This document shows positions 25,784 through 35,800 of a stretch of 64,000 nucleotides of DNA, piece by piece. Made by a program: the position numbers and the translations under genes. The stretch's first letter is position 1. Each line of letters starts with the position of its first letter. Source of the stretch: Frigoriglobus tundricola (GTDB lineage: Bacteria > Planctomycetota > Planctomycetia > Gemmatales > Gemmataceae); NCBI RefSeq assembly GCF_013128195.2, contig NZ_CP053452.2, positions 186,001 to 250,000 of the forward strand. The letters run 5' to 3'. The notes under the pieces are model-generated. The model searched no databases and had not been told where the DNA came from. It saw only the letters and a list, made by a program, of their open reading frames with translations.

Positions 25784-26979
25784 CCTGCCACTCCCGCCGC
25801 CGGCCCCAAGATCGGTTGGAGGTACGCCAGAAAGCGCTCCTTGAAGCGCTCCACGGAGAAGGCCCGGGCGCGGAGCCGAGCCGCGTCCGACAGGCCCCGC
25901 AGTAGCGGCTCGTCTCGAACCAGACCGACAATTTTATCGCACATCAGATCAATGGACGCGCACGCGTACCCGCACTCGTCGTTCAACACGACCTCCGGCG
26001 GCCCGCCCTTATCGAGGACGACCGGGACGGCCCCGGCCGCCATTGCCTCGACCGGCGCGATCCCGAAGTGTTCCATCTTGGCCGGGTCCGCCGCCGGATC
26101 AACGCCCAGCCCCATCACGTGCCAGTAAATGCTGGCGCGACCGAGTTCGGTGCGCACCTGCTGGCGGGTGGCGTTCGGCACGAACCGGACCGGGTGGCCG
26201 GCGGCGGCCGCTTTCAGCCCGGTGAAGTACGCTTGGTCCGCGGCGTCGCTGGACAGCCCGCCCACGAACACCAGCTCCCACCCTGGGGCACGGGGGGCGA
26301 TGGTCTCGATGAACCGCGCGAGCAGCTCGGCCTGCTTCTTCTCCGGCACGAACCGCCCCAGGCTCATGATCGAACGGCCCTTCGGCTCGTCGATCACGTC
26401 CAGCAGCACCGGCGGGTAAAGGACCTCGGACTTGACCCCCCAGTAGCGCTCCGTCCACTCGGCGGAGTAGCGCGAGATCGCCAGGGACTGTTGATAAGAC
26501 GCCATCCGCCGGCGCCACCCCATCTCGTACACGCGTTTCCGGACGGGATCAACGACGCGCCCCACGAGGGACCGGGCGGACCGCCCCCAGGGCCAGGAGA
26601 GCGTTCGGTTGAACGACGGGAACAAGACGTGCAGCACCCCGTGGCGGGCGTGACAGTGCGGCGGGATGCCGTGAACGTTCGCGACGAACAGGTCGTACGG
26701 CTCGCTGACCGCGGCGTCCCACTCGCGCCAGTACCGGACGGAACCAGTCAGGAAGCGGCCCGAGTAAATCGCGTGCCCCGTCGGGCGCTCGACGAACCGC
26801 GCCCGCACCCCGCCGAGATCGAGGCCGAAGAACGATTCGAGCCGATCAACCGAGAAATTCGTGCGGTGGTGAACGAGTTCAACGTCGTGCCGGTCCCTGA
26901 GCGCCTGGGCCATAATGGCCGTCACCAGCTCGGAGCCGCCCATGTCTCCGCTCGGTTCCTGGAAGATGCCGATCTTCAT
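25780..26979 (-). CDS. glycosyltransferase family 4
   Basis: 399 residues: MKIGIFQEPSGDMGGSELVT with the N-terminal glycine loop, then LFVANVHGIPPHCHARHGVL, RSIMSLGRFVPEKKQAELL and WELVFVGGLSSDAADQAYF. The E-x7-E motif is MEHFGIAPVEAMAAGAVPVV. The segment SIYWHVMGLGVDPAADPAKM is typical of the ALG11/mannosyltransferase-like branch. It overlaps the next gene at its 3' end (ATGA at 25780-25783) and the previous gene by four bases at its start, so translation of the three is probably coupled. Acts in assembly of the surface polysaccharide on the cytoplasmic side. Confidence 0.92.
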   Translation of the reverse strand: MKIGIFQEPSGDMGGSELVTAIMAQALRDRHDVELVHHRTNFSVDRLESFFGLDLGGVRARFVERPTGHAIYSGRFLTGSVRYWREWDAAVSEPYDLFVANVHGIPPHCHARHGVLHVLFPSFNRTLSWPWGRSARSLVGRVVDPVRKRVYEMGWRRRMASYQQSLAISRYSAEWTERYWGVKSEVLYPPVLLDVIDEPKGRSIMSLGRFVPEKKQAELLARFIETIAPRAPGWELVFVGGLSSDAADQAYFTGLKAAAAGHPVRFVPNATRQQVRTELGRASIYWHVMGLGVDPAADPAKMEHFGIAPVEAMAAGAVPVVLDKGGPPEVVLNDECGYACASIDLMCDKIVGLVRDEPLLRGLSDAARLRARAFSVERFKERFLAYLQPILGPAAGVAG

Positions 26980-28127
26980 CCCGCTGCTCGCTTTCGGAAC
27001 TTCTCACGCGCATTCTGGAAGGCACCCAAGTATAGTTCCGCCGTGCGTCTCCACGAATACTTCGACGCCCGAGCCAGCCCTTTTTGAGACAGATCGCGGC
27101 GCAGGTCGGCGTCGGTCAACACCCTGTACAGGCTCTCTGCGAGTTCCTCATGGTCGTGCGGCTTGAACAGGAGACCGGCGTCACCAACGACTTCCGGTAA
27201 GGCAGTCGCATCCGCCGCGAGCACCGGCGTCCCACACGCCATCGCCTCGAGGGGCGGAAGCCCGAAACCCTCGTAAACCGAGGGAAAAACGAACGCGTCG
27301 GCCCCGGCATATATGTGTGGCAGGTGATCGGAAAACCCAAGTGAAACGAACCGCTCGCCGAGGCCCAGCGACTGGGCCAGTTCGAACACGGCCTCGTGCC
27401 CCACCCACTTTCCGCCGACGAACACCAATTTGTGTGGGAGTGATGGGTCCCGACGGATAACGCGCTCGAACGCCCGGAGGAGGACCGCGTGATTCTTTCG
27501 CTTCTCGATGGTAGATACGCACAACACGTACCGGGTATCGGCCAACCCTACAGCAGAAAGGCCCGCCCGCATCGCATCCGGGTCCGGCCGGTGGAACTCG
27601 GGTCCGACGGCCAACGGGCACACATGAACCCGCGCCGGATCGCCTCCCACGCGGGCGAGCAAGTCCCCCCGCGTGTGTTCCGACCAGACAATGATCGCTT
27701 CGGCGTTACGCACGGCGGCCTCGTAATACACCCGGTACCCGTCCACAAAAGCCGGGAGCCCGTAGTCGAAGCCGAGCGGTATAACGTCCGGAACAACGTA
27801 CACATTGGCACCCGAACGCGACGGCGGCAGATAGCCATGAAGGTTGTGTACCAACGCGTCGAGGCGATGGACCGGAGATAGCCGGGGGGCAATACGATAC
27901 AGCCGGCGCCATGGCGAGAAGAGCCGCAACGAACCCCCATCGAAAGCGGAGACCAGTTCGTTGTACTCGCTCCGACCGAGTGGCGGGTGGCAGACATCGC
28001 CGTTCGCCAGCAACAGCACACGATCGTTCACGAGCGGCCGGAGTTCCCTAACCAGATACCTAACGGAGGTGTATAAGCCGGACCGGTTGCCAGCGGCAGC
28101 GAACTGGATGTCAATGCCGACGCGCAT
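26976..28127 (-). CDS. glycosyltransferase family 4
   Basis: 383 residues: MRVGIDIQFAAAGNRSGLYT, ANVYVVPDVIPLGFDYG, AIIVWSEHTRGDLLARVGGD, RYVLCVSTIEKRKNHAVLL, KLVFVGGKWVGHEAVFELA and ADAFVFPSVYEGFGLPPLEA with the E-x7-E pair. The STIEKRKN and YEGFGLPPLEAMACGTPVL patterns are those of WbaZ/MtfB-like mannosyl- or rhamnosyltransferases of O-antigen loci. Ten bases separate it from the methyltransferase gene upstream and four bases overlap the gene downstream. Sugar specificity cannot be told. Confidence 0.92.
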   Translation of the reverse strand: MRVGIDIQFAAAGNRSGLYTSVRYLVRELRPLVNDRVLLLANGDVCHPPLGRSEYNELVSAFDGGSLRLFSPWRRLYRIAPRLSPVHRLDALVHNLHGYLPPSRSGANVYVVPDVIPLGFDYGLPAFVDGYRVYYEAAVRNAEAIIVWSEHTRGDLLARVGGDPARVHVCPLAVGPEFHRPDPDAMRAGLSAVGLADTRYVLCVSTIEKRKNHAVLLRAFERVIRRDPSLPHKLVFVGGKWVGHEAVFELAQSLGLGERFVSLGFSDHLPHIYAGADAFVFPSVYEGFGLPPLEAMACGTPVLAADATALPEVVGDAGLLFKPHDHEELAESLYRVLTDADLRRDLSQKGLARASKYSWRRTAELYLGAFQNAREKFRKRAAG

Positions 28128-28137
28128 TCGCCCCTCA

Positions 28138-28869
28138 TCAACCGGGAGAAGTTAAATCCACTATCGCGGCCAGGTTAATATAAATTTCTGGGCCTTTACA
28201 CCTGGACATAACAAAGGATTGTAGGCGCCGATACAAATCGGTCAGCAAACGATATCGCCCGGTGGGAACCATCAACTCGTGGACGAGATGCCGAATGGGA
28301 ACCTGTTGCTCACCGAAGATCTCCACACGCGCGGGGTTGACACTCTGCACCAACTCCCTCAACCGGTCCGGCGTGTAGTAGCGGAGGTGAGTCGGGTCCC
28401 GGTAAGGGGCCAAGGCGAGCCGGAACTGACCCATCCATTGGTCCTCTTGGGGCACGGCAATTACTAGTCGGCCACGCGTCACACGGGCGAGTTCTCGGAT
28501 CGCGACCCGGTCGTCTGGCACGTGCTCGAGAACGTCGAGGCAGATGGTGGTATCGAAAGAGCGATCCGGGAACGGCAGCCGCTCGTTCAAATCGGCTTGT
28601 AAGAACCGGCCGAGGAACTTTCGCTCGGAGGCGATCTCCAGGAACATCGAAAACTTGTCCACGCCCGTCGCTTCGAACCCCTGGCGGCAAAGAAAATCGA
28701 CCACCCCGCCCCCACCACAGCCCGCATCAAGCACCGTGGGGCCAACCACGTACTTGCGGAGAAGCGCGGCACGCTCAGAAATCAGCTCGCCCGTCAGAGA
28801 GTTCCATCCGAAGCCCTTCGCCCGGGAGACGGAATACTGCTCATCAACAGCCGCCATTGGAATTCTCAC
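28138..28869 (-). CDS. class I SAM-dependent methyltransferase
   Basis: 243 residues from GTG at 28869, or 239 from ATG at 28857; neither start has a good ribosome site and both overlap the upstream ATPase gene (26 or 14 bases), so coupling is likely. Motif I is TVLDAGCGGGGVVDF (residues about 45-59), motif II area GVDKF, and the post-motif region is SFDTTICLDVLEHVPDDRVA, all of Methyltransferase_11 type. The C-terminal part (YYTPDRLRELVQSV) is also typical. In Wzm/Wzt loci such enzymes often methylate a sugar or cap the chain; here that is inferred from context only. Confidence 0.9.
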   Translation of the reverse strand: MRIPMAAVDEQYSVSRAKGFGWNSLTGELISERAALLRKYVVGPTVLDAGCGGGGVVDFLCRQGFEATGVDKFSMFLEIASERKFLGRFLQADLNERLPFPDRSFDTTICLDVLEHVPDDRVAIRELARVTRGRLVIAVPQEDQWMGQFRLALAPYRDPTHLRYYTPDRLRELVQSVNPARVEIFGEQQVPIRHLVHELMVPTGRYRLLTDLYRRLQSFVMSRCKGPEIYINLAAIVDLTSPG

Positions 28870-30151
28870 TCTGCTGTGTCGATCCCGCGAGAACGGAGCC
28901 GATACTCCACTCGTGATCGATCAATACGGCCCCACCTACACCAGGCGCCGGCCGTCCGATTCCGTAAAAATCGCCTTCGTATACGGTAAAGTCGGCCGCT
29001 CGATAGATGTGATCGGCGACATCGCCCCCCACCCCTATGAGAGCATTACAGTAGTACATACCGGGTGCCAGATTGAGCCGGGGAAACCGGCAGGTAATGT
29101 GGCCGCCGCCCAGCGTGCTACCCAGGTCGGAACCGCGCATCTCGTTATCAACGTGAAACACCTTTGTGCCATCGCCAGCCAACCAGATACTCAATTGCAC
29201 CCGAAGCTTTTCCGGTGCGGCGCGGCCCTGGTACTCGATCATGATCGACCAGGGGTCACCCGAATACATTTGCCCCCCGGGTTGACCGTACCGGTCGAGT
29301 ACGAGTAGCCGAACCATGCGTACTATCCCGTTCCCCTCGCGGTCGGTCCGGGCCGCCAAGTCGGTCTGCACCGACCGCGCCATCCGCTGCAAGTACACGC
29401 CGACCTGCTCCTCGACCCCGCCCAACCCCACGACCTTCCCGTATTCCAGTTGGAGAGCCCGAGAACAAAGGGACCGGACGACGGACACGTTGTGACTCAC
29501 GACCAGGACCGTCCGCCCTTCTCTCGTCACGCCCTCCATCCGCTTAATGCACTTTTGTTGGAACTGACTATCTCCGACGGCGAGGACCTCATCCACGATG
29601 AGAATGTCCGGTTCCAGGTGAGCAGCGACCGCGAATGCGAGCCGGACATACATGCCGCTCGAATACCTTTTTACCGGAGTATCTAAGAATTTTTCGACCT
29701 CACTGAACGCAACGATCTCATCAAATTTTCGTGCGATCTCCTTCCGCCCCATCCCCAGGATTGCCCCATTCAGGAAGATGTTTTCCCGCCCGGAGAGTTC
29801 CTGATGAAAGCCCGTACCGACTTCCAACAGGCTCCCCACCCGGCCCCGCAGACCCACCTCGCCGGTCGTAGGCTCAGTGATCCGGCTTAGAACCTTAAGC
29901 AGTGTGCTCTTCCCCGCCCCGTTTCGACCAATCACCCCGACACACTCGCCCCGTTTGACCTCGAACGAGACGTCCTTGAGCGCCCAAAACTCGTCTGCCT
30001 TTGGGTCAGGGTTTCCCCGCCCGAGCAGCCGGCGGCCGAACTGCCGCACTCCGGCCTCCAGAGCGTGCCGCAACCCGTCCCCCTGTTGTCGAGCGAGCCC
30101 GATCCGATACATTTTGCCCAGGCCGTTGACCCGGATCACCGTGTCTCCCAT
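28844..30151 (-). CDS. wzt: polysaccharide ABC transporter ATP-binding protein, Wzt type
   Basis: 435 residues. ATPase domain about 1-250: Walker A GRNGAGKST (75-83), Q-loop region LLEVGTGFHQELSGRENIFL, signature RYSSGMYVRLAFAVA, Walker B DILIVDEVLAVGD and H-loop VLVVSHNVSVV. The C-terminal domain (about 265-435), with YSGDPWSIMIEYQGRAAPEK and MYYCNALIGVGGDVADHIYR, corresponds to the Wzt C-terminal carbohydrate-binding domain that in known systems recognises a modified end of the O-polysaccharide before export. Its gene follows the permease gene by 10 bases. With the permease it should export a lipid-linked glycan across the inner membrane. Confidence 0.95.
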   Translation of the reverse strand: MGDTVIRVNGLGKMYRIGLARQQGDGLRHALEAGVRQFGRRLLGRGNPDPKADEFWALKDVSFEVKRGECVGVIGRNGAGKSTLLKVLSRITEPTTGEVGLRGRVGSLLEVGTGFHQELSGRENIFLNGAILGMGRKEIARKFDEIVAFSEVEKFLDTPVKRYSSGMYVRLAFAVAAHLEPDILIVDEVLAVGDSQFQQKCIKRMEGVTREGRTVLVVSHNVSVVRSLCSRALQLEYGKVVGLGGVEEQVGVYLQRMARSVQTDLAARTDREGNGIVRMVRLLVLDRYGQPGGQMYSGDPWSIMIEYQGRAAPEKLRVQLSIWLAGDGTKVFHVDNEMRGSDLGSTLGGGHITCRFPRLNLAPGMYYCNALIGVGGDVADHIYRAADFTVYEGDFYGIGRPAPGVGGAVLIDHEWSIGSVLAGSTQQSENSNGGC

Positions 30152-30161
30152 ACCCCCCCAC

Positions 30162-31022
30162 TCAAATAATGTCGGCGAACCTTCGCTCCGTCGCCCGGTA
30201 GTACCGGAAGCCGCTCACGAGGAGAATGGTCGACACCACGACCGATATCGGCAGAATCCCACCACCGAGCGCCCCCGTCCCGAGCGCACACCAGCGGAAC
30301 CCTTCGATCACGCCAACCATCGGGTTGAGGGCGAACAAGGGACGGTACTCTTCGGGCACACTGAACGTGCTGAAGCCAACCGGAGTGACATACAGGCCAA
30401 ATTGGACCAGAAACGGAACAACAAAACGAACATCTCTGTAGCGAACAGTCAGGGCAGAGAGCCAAAACGCGATCCCGAGAGCGGCGGCGAGGGCGAGGAG
30501 AAGAAAGAGAGGCAACAAGACGATCTGGATCGGTGGCAGGAAACTATACCACGCCATCAGTCCGCAGGCCAGTACGGCGGTGATCCCCAGATCGGCCAGC
30601 GCCACGGCAACCACCGATGAGGGGACGATGATTCTGGGGAAATACACCTTCGAGATCAAGTTGGCATTGGCGAGCATACTGTTGCTCCCCTCGCCCATGA
30701 CCGATGCGAAGAACTGCCAGGCGGCCATGCCCGCTATGACGAGAAGCGGATACGGCACCCCGTCAGGAGACGGAAGGTTCGCCATTCGACCGAACACGAA
30801 CACAAAGACGAAAGTGACAAGGAGCGGCCGGAGCACCGCCCACGCGATCCCGACCGACGTCTGCTTGTACCGGACCTTCAGATCACGCCATGCCAGAAAA
30901 TAGAACAGCTCCCGATACCGCCACAACTCGGCCCAGTAACCGCGGCTGCTCCCACCCGGACGCAGCACGACTTCTTCGGGTTCCGGATGCGCTCCGGCAA
31001 TCTCTGCGTTTGTCGAATTCAT
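30162..31022 (-). CDS. wzm: polysaccharide ABC transporter permease, Wzm type (ABC-2)
   Basis: 286 residues. After a cytoplasmic N-terminus (FYFLAWRDLKVRYKQTSVGI, the usual amphipathic entry helix of ABC-2 permeases) there are six hydrophobic segments, including LLVTFVFVFVFGRMANL, GITAVLACGLMAWYSFL, IVLLPLFLLLALAAALGIAF and ISVVVSTILLVSGFRYY. The sequence RDVRFVVPFLVQFGLYVTPV followed by FALNPMVGVIEGFRW is characteristic of Wzm/TagG. ATG at 31022 has AGGG upstream. First gene of the operon that runs to 23741. Confidence 0.95.
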   Translation of the reverse strand: MNSTNAEIAGAHPEPEEVVLRPGGSSRGYWAELWRYRELFYFLAWRDLKVRYKQTSVGIAWAVLRPLLVTFVFVFVFGRMANLPSPDGVPYPLLVIAGMAAWQFFASVMGEGSNSMLANANLISKVYFPRIIVPSSVVAVALADLGITAVLACGLMAWYSFLPPIQIVLLPLFLLLALAAALGIAFWLSALTVRYRDVRFVVPFLVQFGLYVTPVGFSTFSVPEEYRPLFALNPMVGVIEGFRWCALGTGALGGGILPISVVVSTILLVSGFRYYRATERRFADII

Positions 31023-32245
31023 CGAACCCTACGACTGCTGTTGATTACGGACGGAACCCGACACCACATAACGGGAACCAATGTCGTCACGCGCGAGAGC
31101 CCGGTACGTAACCGCGTACACTTTCAGTAACCCCGGTATGCGACTCCTGTACCGGGACCACTCACAATTTGTACGGCACAAAGCTATTTTTTGCAGCGAG
31201 TTAAGGAGTGCCACCCCGAGCACAGAAACTAGCTTAAAGGCGGTGAGCCCTTTCGTCAAACGGCGTCCGAGTCGATTGATCGCGTGTTTGTCACCTGCAC
31301 CTCAATACGGCTGGACAATAATCGCGCGACAAAATATTTCTCCGAATCCCGCCTAGCGCGGGTACGGGTCCGCCGAGCCCGGTCGCCTCCGCCGGAGCCG
31401 GGTGTTACGGGGGTAACACCGTCCCCCCCCGAGCTTTCCACGGGATCGAGTGGCACGAACCGGCGCTCGGTACCACAGGTTGTGAAAACACGTCCGTCGG
31501 GGAATCGGGAACCGACCGATCCTCCCGCCGCTTCGGAAAACGGCCCGGGTGCGCCCCGGAATCGCCCGGGTGCCCGGCGCTCGCTCGTTCGCCCACGTGC
31601 CGATCGAGCGACTCCCGGGCACGGCGTGCGGCACCCGGAGTGCGGACCTCGGTACCCGCAACGCGGAGCACAGAGAACGACGCGCTCGGTCGTCGTTGGG
31701 TCGTTCTGTGTTCCACGCTCGGTGCTCGTTGTTCCGAACTCCACAGCGTTCAACGGTCCGGGAGCCCCGGGGTGGGCCCGCGTGCTGCCACGATCGGCAG
31801 ATGGCAGGGGCCGCGAACCGGCGGGACGTTTGGCGCACAGGAACCGGAACGGTCCCCGAACCCGCCCACCGTTTCGGGACCGGGGCCGCAGGCGAGCCCG
31901 GAGCCCCGACTCTTCGATCGCCTGACACACGATCCGGTTGCGGCTGTCTGAATTTTGCGGCACGGGGCTTCGAGCCGGTGCTTCCAGGCACACGGGCTCG
32001 ACCCCCTGTGCCACGAACTCAGAACACAGACCGGACCAACCGGCCCGTGAATGAGTCGAAAAATGCTCGGGATAGGCCCGCCGGTTCGAGCGCACGCTGG
32101 TGACGGAGGCGGGGAGAACGAGCCCGCCCGCACGGGAGAGGAATCGCGTATCGGTTATGATGTCGGTGCCCCGTCGGCACCTCGAATGAGCAGGACCGGA
32201 CTTGAGCGATCGGTTGCCGCTCCGTCTCGAGCGCCGCTCGCGCCA
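31023..32245. other. 1.2-kb region without a convincing gene
   Basis: Open frames in several phases here are low in family-like character and have no good ribosome sites. 31030-31350 is clearly more AT-rich than the flanks and probably carries the promoter of the polysaccharide operon. The rest is GC-rich with inverted repeats: GGTGTTAC/GTAACACC at 31401-31420, and an imperfect pair GGAGCACAGAGAACGAC (31665-31681) with GTCGTTCTGTGTTCC (31700-31714). It may be a decayed gene or repeat-rich spacer. A TTG-initiated 76-codon frame at 31029-31259 could not be supported. Confidence 0.5.
31401..31420. repeat. short hairpin sharing a 15-mer with 52291-52305
   Basis: GGTGTTAC (31401-31408), four Gs, GTAACACC (31413-31420): an 8-bp stem. 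TGTTACGGGGGTAAC (31403-31417) recurs exactly at 52291-52305. Confidence 0.6.
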
Positions 32246-32770
32246 CTAATCCCGCTGCCGGTCGCCCGCCTTTCGCAAGGCGAAGTCGCGGGCGGCCTCG
32301 TACTCCTCGTCGCTATCAAAGCCGCATCGCGGCAGGATCACCGCCGAGATGCCCGCGATGAATATGTACGTGTGTTCGCCCACCACCTCCACGCCCTGAA
32401 CGTTCTCCCACCGCACCTCGGTGCGGAACGTTTCGGAGATCGCGACGAGCAGTTCCTCCGTGAACACCAGGGCGCGCTCGCCAATGATCCCGCGCCCGCC
32501 CAACTTCTTGACGAAGGTCCGCACGTTGCGGGCGAGTGCGTCACGGTAGCCGTAGGGGGTGACGATCAGCCACAACACCGCCACGCCGACCATAAAGAAG
32601 GCCGGCCCTTCGCGATCGAGCTGGAGCGCCCGGACCGCACCAGCCGAGCAGAGGAGCGGAAGCCCGAGCCATGCGATCAGGTACCTCGAGCGCCCGACGC
32701 CGGATTTTTTATTGAGGTACAGGTTCAGCGCGATGAAGTCGCTCAGCGCCACTCGGTACCGAACCTGCAT
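32246..32770 (-). CDS. YcxB-like membrane protein
   Basis: 174 residues from ATG at 32770, chosen for GGAGGG five bases upstream; the frame extends 54 bases further without support. It starts MQVRYRVALSDFIALNLYLN, a typical YcxB opening. Two membrane segments follow (YLIAWLGLPLLCSAGAV and GPAFFMVGVAVLWLIVTPYG, about residues 32-85). The cytoplasmic C-terminal domain holds VAISETFRTEVRWENVQGVE and EHTYIFIAGISAVILPRCGF, matching the YcxB-like domain (relative of bacterial PH-type domains). Its function is not known. It lies 64 bases downstream of nothing on its own strand except the 1706-residue gene, whose stop is at 32835, so the two could be co-transcribed. Confidence 0.8.
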   Translation of the reverse strand: MQVRYRVALSDFIALNLYLNKKSGVGRSRYLIAWLGLPLLCSAGAVRALQLDREGPAFFMVGVAVLWLIVTPYGYRDALARNVRTFVKKLGGRGIIGERALVFTEELLVAISETFRTEVRWENVQGVEVVGEHTYIFIAGISAVILPRCGFDSDEEYEAARDFALRKAGDRQRD

Positions 32771-32834
32771 CGGAGCCCTCCACACGGCGGGCGCGAACCT
32801 TCGTGCGCGCCCGCGGTTCAACACTCCGGAACGG

Positions 32835-35800
32835 TCAGTGGTCGTGCCCGCCCGAGAACAGCTTGCTCTTCGGGTCGGCGCGGCCCCAGACGTAGGCGAG
32901 CAGGTCGAGCACCTCCTCGCGGGTGAGCTTGTCGAGCAGCCCCTTGGGCATCATGGATGTCGGGGCCTTCTTCTGCTCGGCGATGTCGGCCCGCTTGATC
33001 TCGATCGGCTTGGCGCTCGCGAGCGGGTTCTCGATGATCTTCACCACCCCGTCCTTCTCCTCCACGATCATCGCCGTGTACACCTTCTCGTCGCTCGTCA
33101 CGATGCGGTAGGTGGCGTACCGGTCGTCGATCTTCTTCGAGGGGTTGAGGACGTGGTCCGTCAGGTCCGCGGCGGACTTGAACGTCTTCGGGTCGAGCTT
33201 GGCGAGGTCCGGGCCGAACTCGTTACCCTGCCCGCCGAACTTGTGGCACGCGACGCACGTCGCCACCGTGAACATCTGCTTGCCGTTGGCGAAGTTCCGC
33301 CCGCCCTTGGTCTCCATCTCCTTCACGGCGTCGGTCAGCTCTTCGAGCTTCCACTCGGTCCGCGGGCGGTTGAACTTCAGCAGGTCGTCCCTCACCGGCA
33401 GCGCGGCCTTGGCGAGGTACGCCTCCGGATTCTCCTGGTACGCTTCCAGGTCGGCAACAACGTACAGCGCGCCGTGCATCCGCCGCCAGTGGCCGGGGTA
33501 CGTGCAGACGTAAGGGTAGATCCCGGGCTCCGTCGGGGCGGTGAACTTCAGCCGCTCGGTCTGCCGCGTTTGGAGCAACTTGCTCTTCAGCAGCACGACC
33601 CCCGGCGGCATCGCGGGCACGTACTGGGCGGCGGCGGCGCCGGGCGAGGTGGCGAACGCTTCGGCCGCGGCGCCGACCTTTTCGAGGTTGCCCGGCGTCA
33701 CGATCACGAAGTTGTGCGGCATGATGTCGGTGTTCTCGAACGCGAACTCCACCGGCTTGCCGGCCTGGACGGCGAGCCGCTCCTTGTCGTAGCTCATCTG
33801 GTCGAACAGCGTCCCGACGCGGATCACCCGCACGCCGATATCGGCCAGTTCCTTCCGCGCGGCCCGGGCCTCGGCCGGCGCGAGCAGCCCGGTCAGCGCC
33901 TCACCGAGCTGCATGAAGTCCAGCGCCACGGGCCCGGTTCGTTCCGTCACCGGCAGCGCGCGGATGAACTTCAGCACGGTGTCGAGGTGGGCCTTCGCGT
34001 CCTCCTTCGGCCAGTCGCGCGAGTTGATCCGCAGGAGGGCCTGTACCGCCGCGGCGCGGTCGCCGTCCTCGGCGAGGAACTTTGCGATCGCTTTGAAGGC
34101 GTCCGCTTCCTGGCCGCGGACGGTGGCGAGGGCGAACATCGCCGCCCGGCGGATGACGCGCTCCGGCGCCGCCGCCCCGACCTTCACATCGGCGCTGGGG
34201 CTCGGGGCCGGGTTCTTCACCGACTCGAACACGGCACGCTTGTCCGCGTCCAGTACCCGGAGGGTAAAGTCGGCGAGGCGCGAGCCGAGCCCGCCGTCCG
34301 TGCGGTTCCACACGGTCACGGACTGTATGGGCACCTCGCGGCCGAGATCGACCTGCCACCACGGGTTCTCGGTCCCCTCCAGGGTGTGGGTCGAGCTCCC
34401 GTCGGCGTAACTACCGTTGGTGTTGCCGTCGATGGCGCGGCCCGGAGCGCCGCCGTACGCGGTGCTGCTCTGGGTCGCCCTCCCCTGACGCGCGACGTTC
34501 GAGCCGTCGCTCATCACCTGCACTTCCGCCAGCGTGAGCGTCCGCTGTTTGCCCGGCAGTTCGATGCGGACGTAGCGCCCGCTGACCGATTTGCCGGTGC
34601 CGACCGTCTTGGCCAGTTCCGGCGGCAGGCCGCCGAGCAGCGCCTTGACCTTCGGGTACAGCGCCGCCCGCGCGGCCGGGTCGCGGACCATCGGCACGGC
34701 GTTGACGAAGTCTTGCAGCGCCCCGACCGACCGGGCCGCCCGCGCCCACACCTTCTCGACGTCGCCCTCGGCCGCGACGAGCGCGACGTAGCCCATCTGG
34801 CGGGTGGCGGCGTTGCGGCCCTTGGCCGCGAGCGCCTCGAGTTCGGACCGGCCGGCGGCGAGTTCGGCCCGCGGGAGCCCCGTGAGGAGCCGGGCCAGGT
34901 CGAACGCCACGCTGTCGTCGGTGGCGGCGGACTCGTCGTGCGCCCGGACGGCGGTCACGAGGACGTCGAGTTCGGGCTTCTTGTCCTGCTTCGCCAGTGC
35001 GGCGAGCGCCTCGCGGCGGAACTCATCGCGCACGCCGGGCCGGAACAGGAGCTCGAGGTACACGGCGGGGGTGCGGTCCATCTTCAGGAGGTCGTCGGTC
35101 GCGACGGACTTCAGAAAGTACCGGGCGCCGGCCGCGGTGGTGAACTTGATCGGCCGCTTGTCCGCAATGGCCTTCTGCACGATGGGGCCGAGCGCCCGCA
35201 TCGTCTCCTTGATGACGAACTCGACGAACGGATCGGCCTGTTTGTCCTGAGCGACGAACACGACCTCGGCCGCCTCGGGCACGGTGAAGAAGCTCGCCGC
35301 GCGGACGGCTTCGAGCCGCACGCGGGGGTGCTCGTCCGCCGCGAGCTGCTTCAGCAGCTCGAGCGCATCGGGCACGCGGTCGCGCCACTCGCACAGCACG
35401 CGGACCGCCGCGGCGCGGGCGCGGAAGTCCGGGGAGGCGAGAACGGCCTTGAGCAGATCGACGTTGGCGGCGTTGTGGTACTGGTGGACCCACAGCCCTT
35501 CGAGGCGGGCGTGTTCGAAGGCGTCGGGGTTAGTGGCGTCCGCGGCCGGCAGCGCCGCGACCCACTTCGTCGCCGCCGCGACGACCTCGTCCGACTTCCG
35601 CGCGCCGAGTTCGACCTTCGCGCGGTAGCGGACGCGGTCCTCGGGCTGCTTCAGCAGATCCAGCAGGTTCTCGATGCTCTCACCGGCGACCTTCGGCGAC
35701 TGCGACGGCGCGCGGCCGTCGTAGGTCACCTTGTAAATGCGGCCGTGCTTGCGGTCGCGGCTGGGGTCGCGGAGGTTGTGCTGCATGTGCCCGATGATCG

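Noticed and set aside
31029..31259. 76-codon frame before the permease gene
   Set aside because: TTG start, no ribosome site, no recognisable similarity; may be operon leader.
31256..32095. 279-codon minus frame in the gene-free region
   Set aside because: Arg/Pro/Gly-rich with no domain and overlapping frames of the same quality on both strands.
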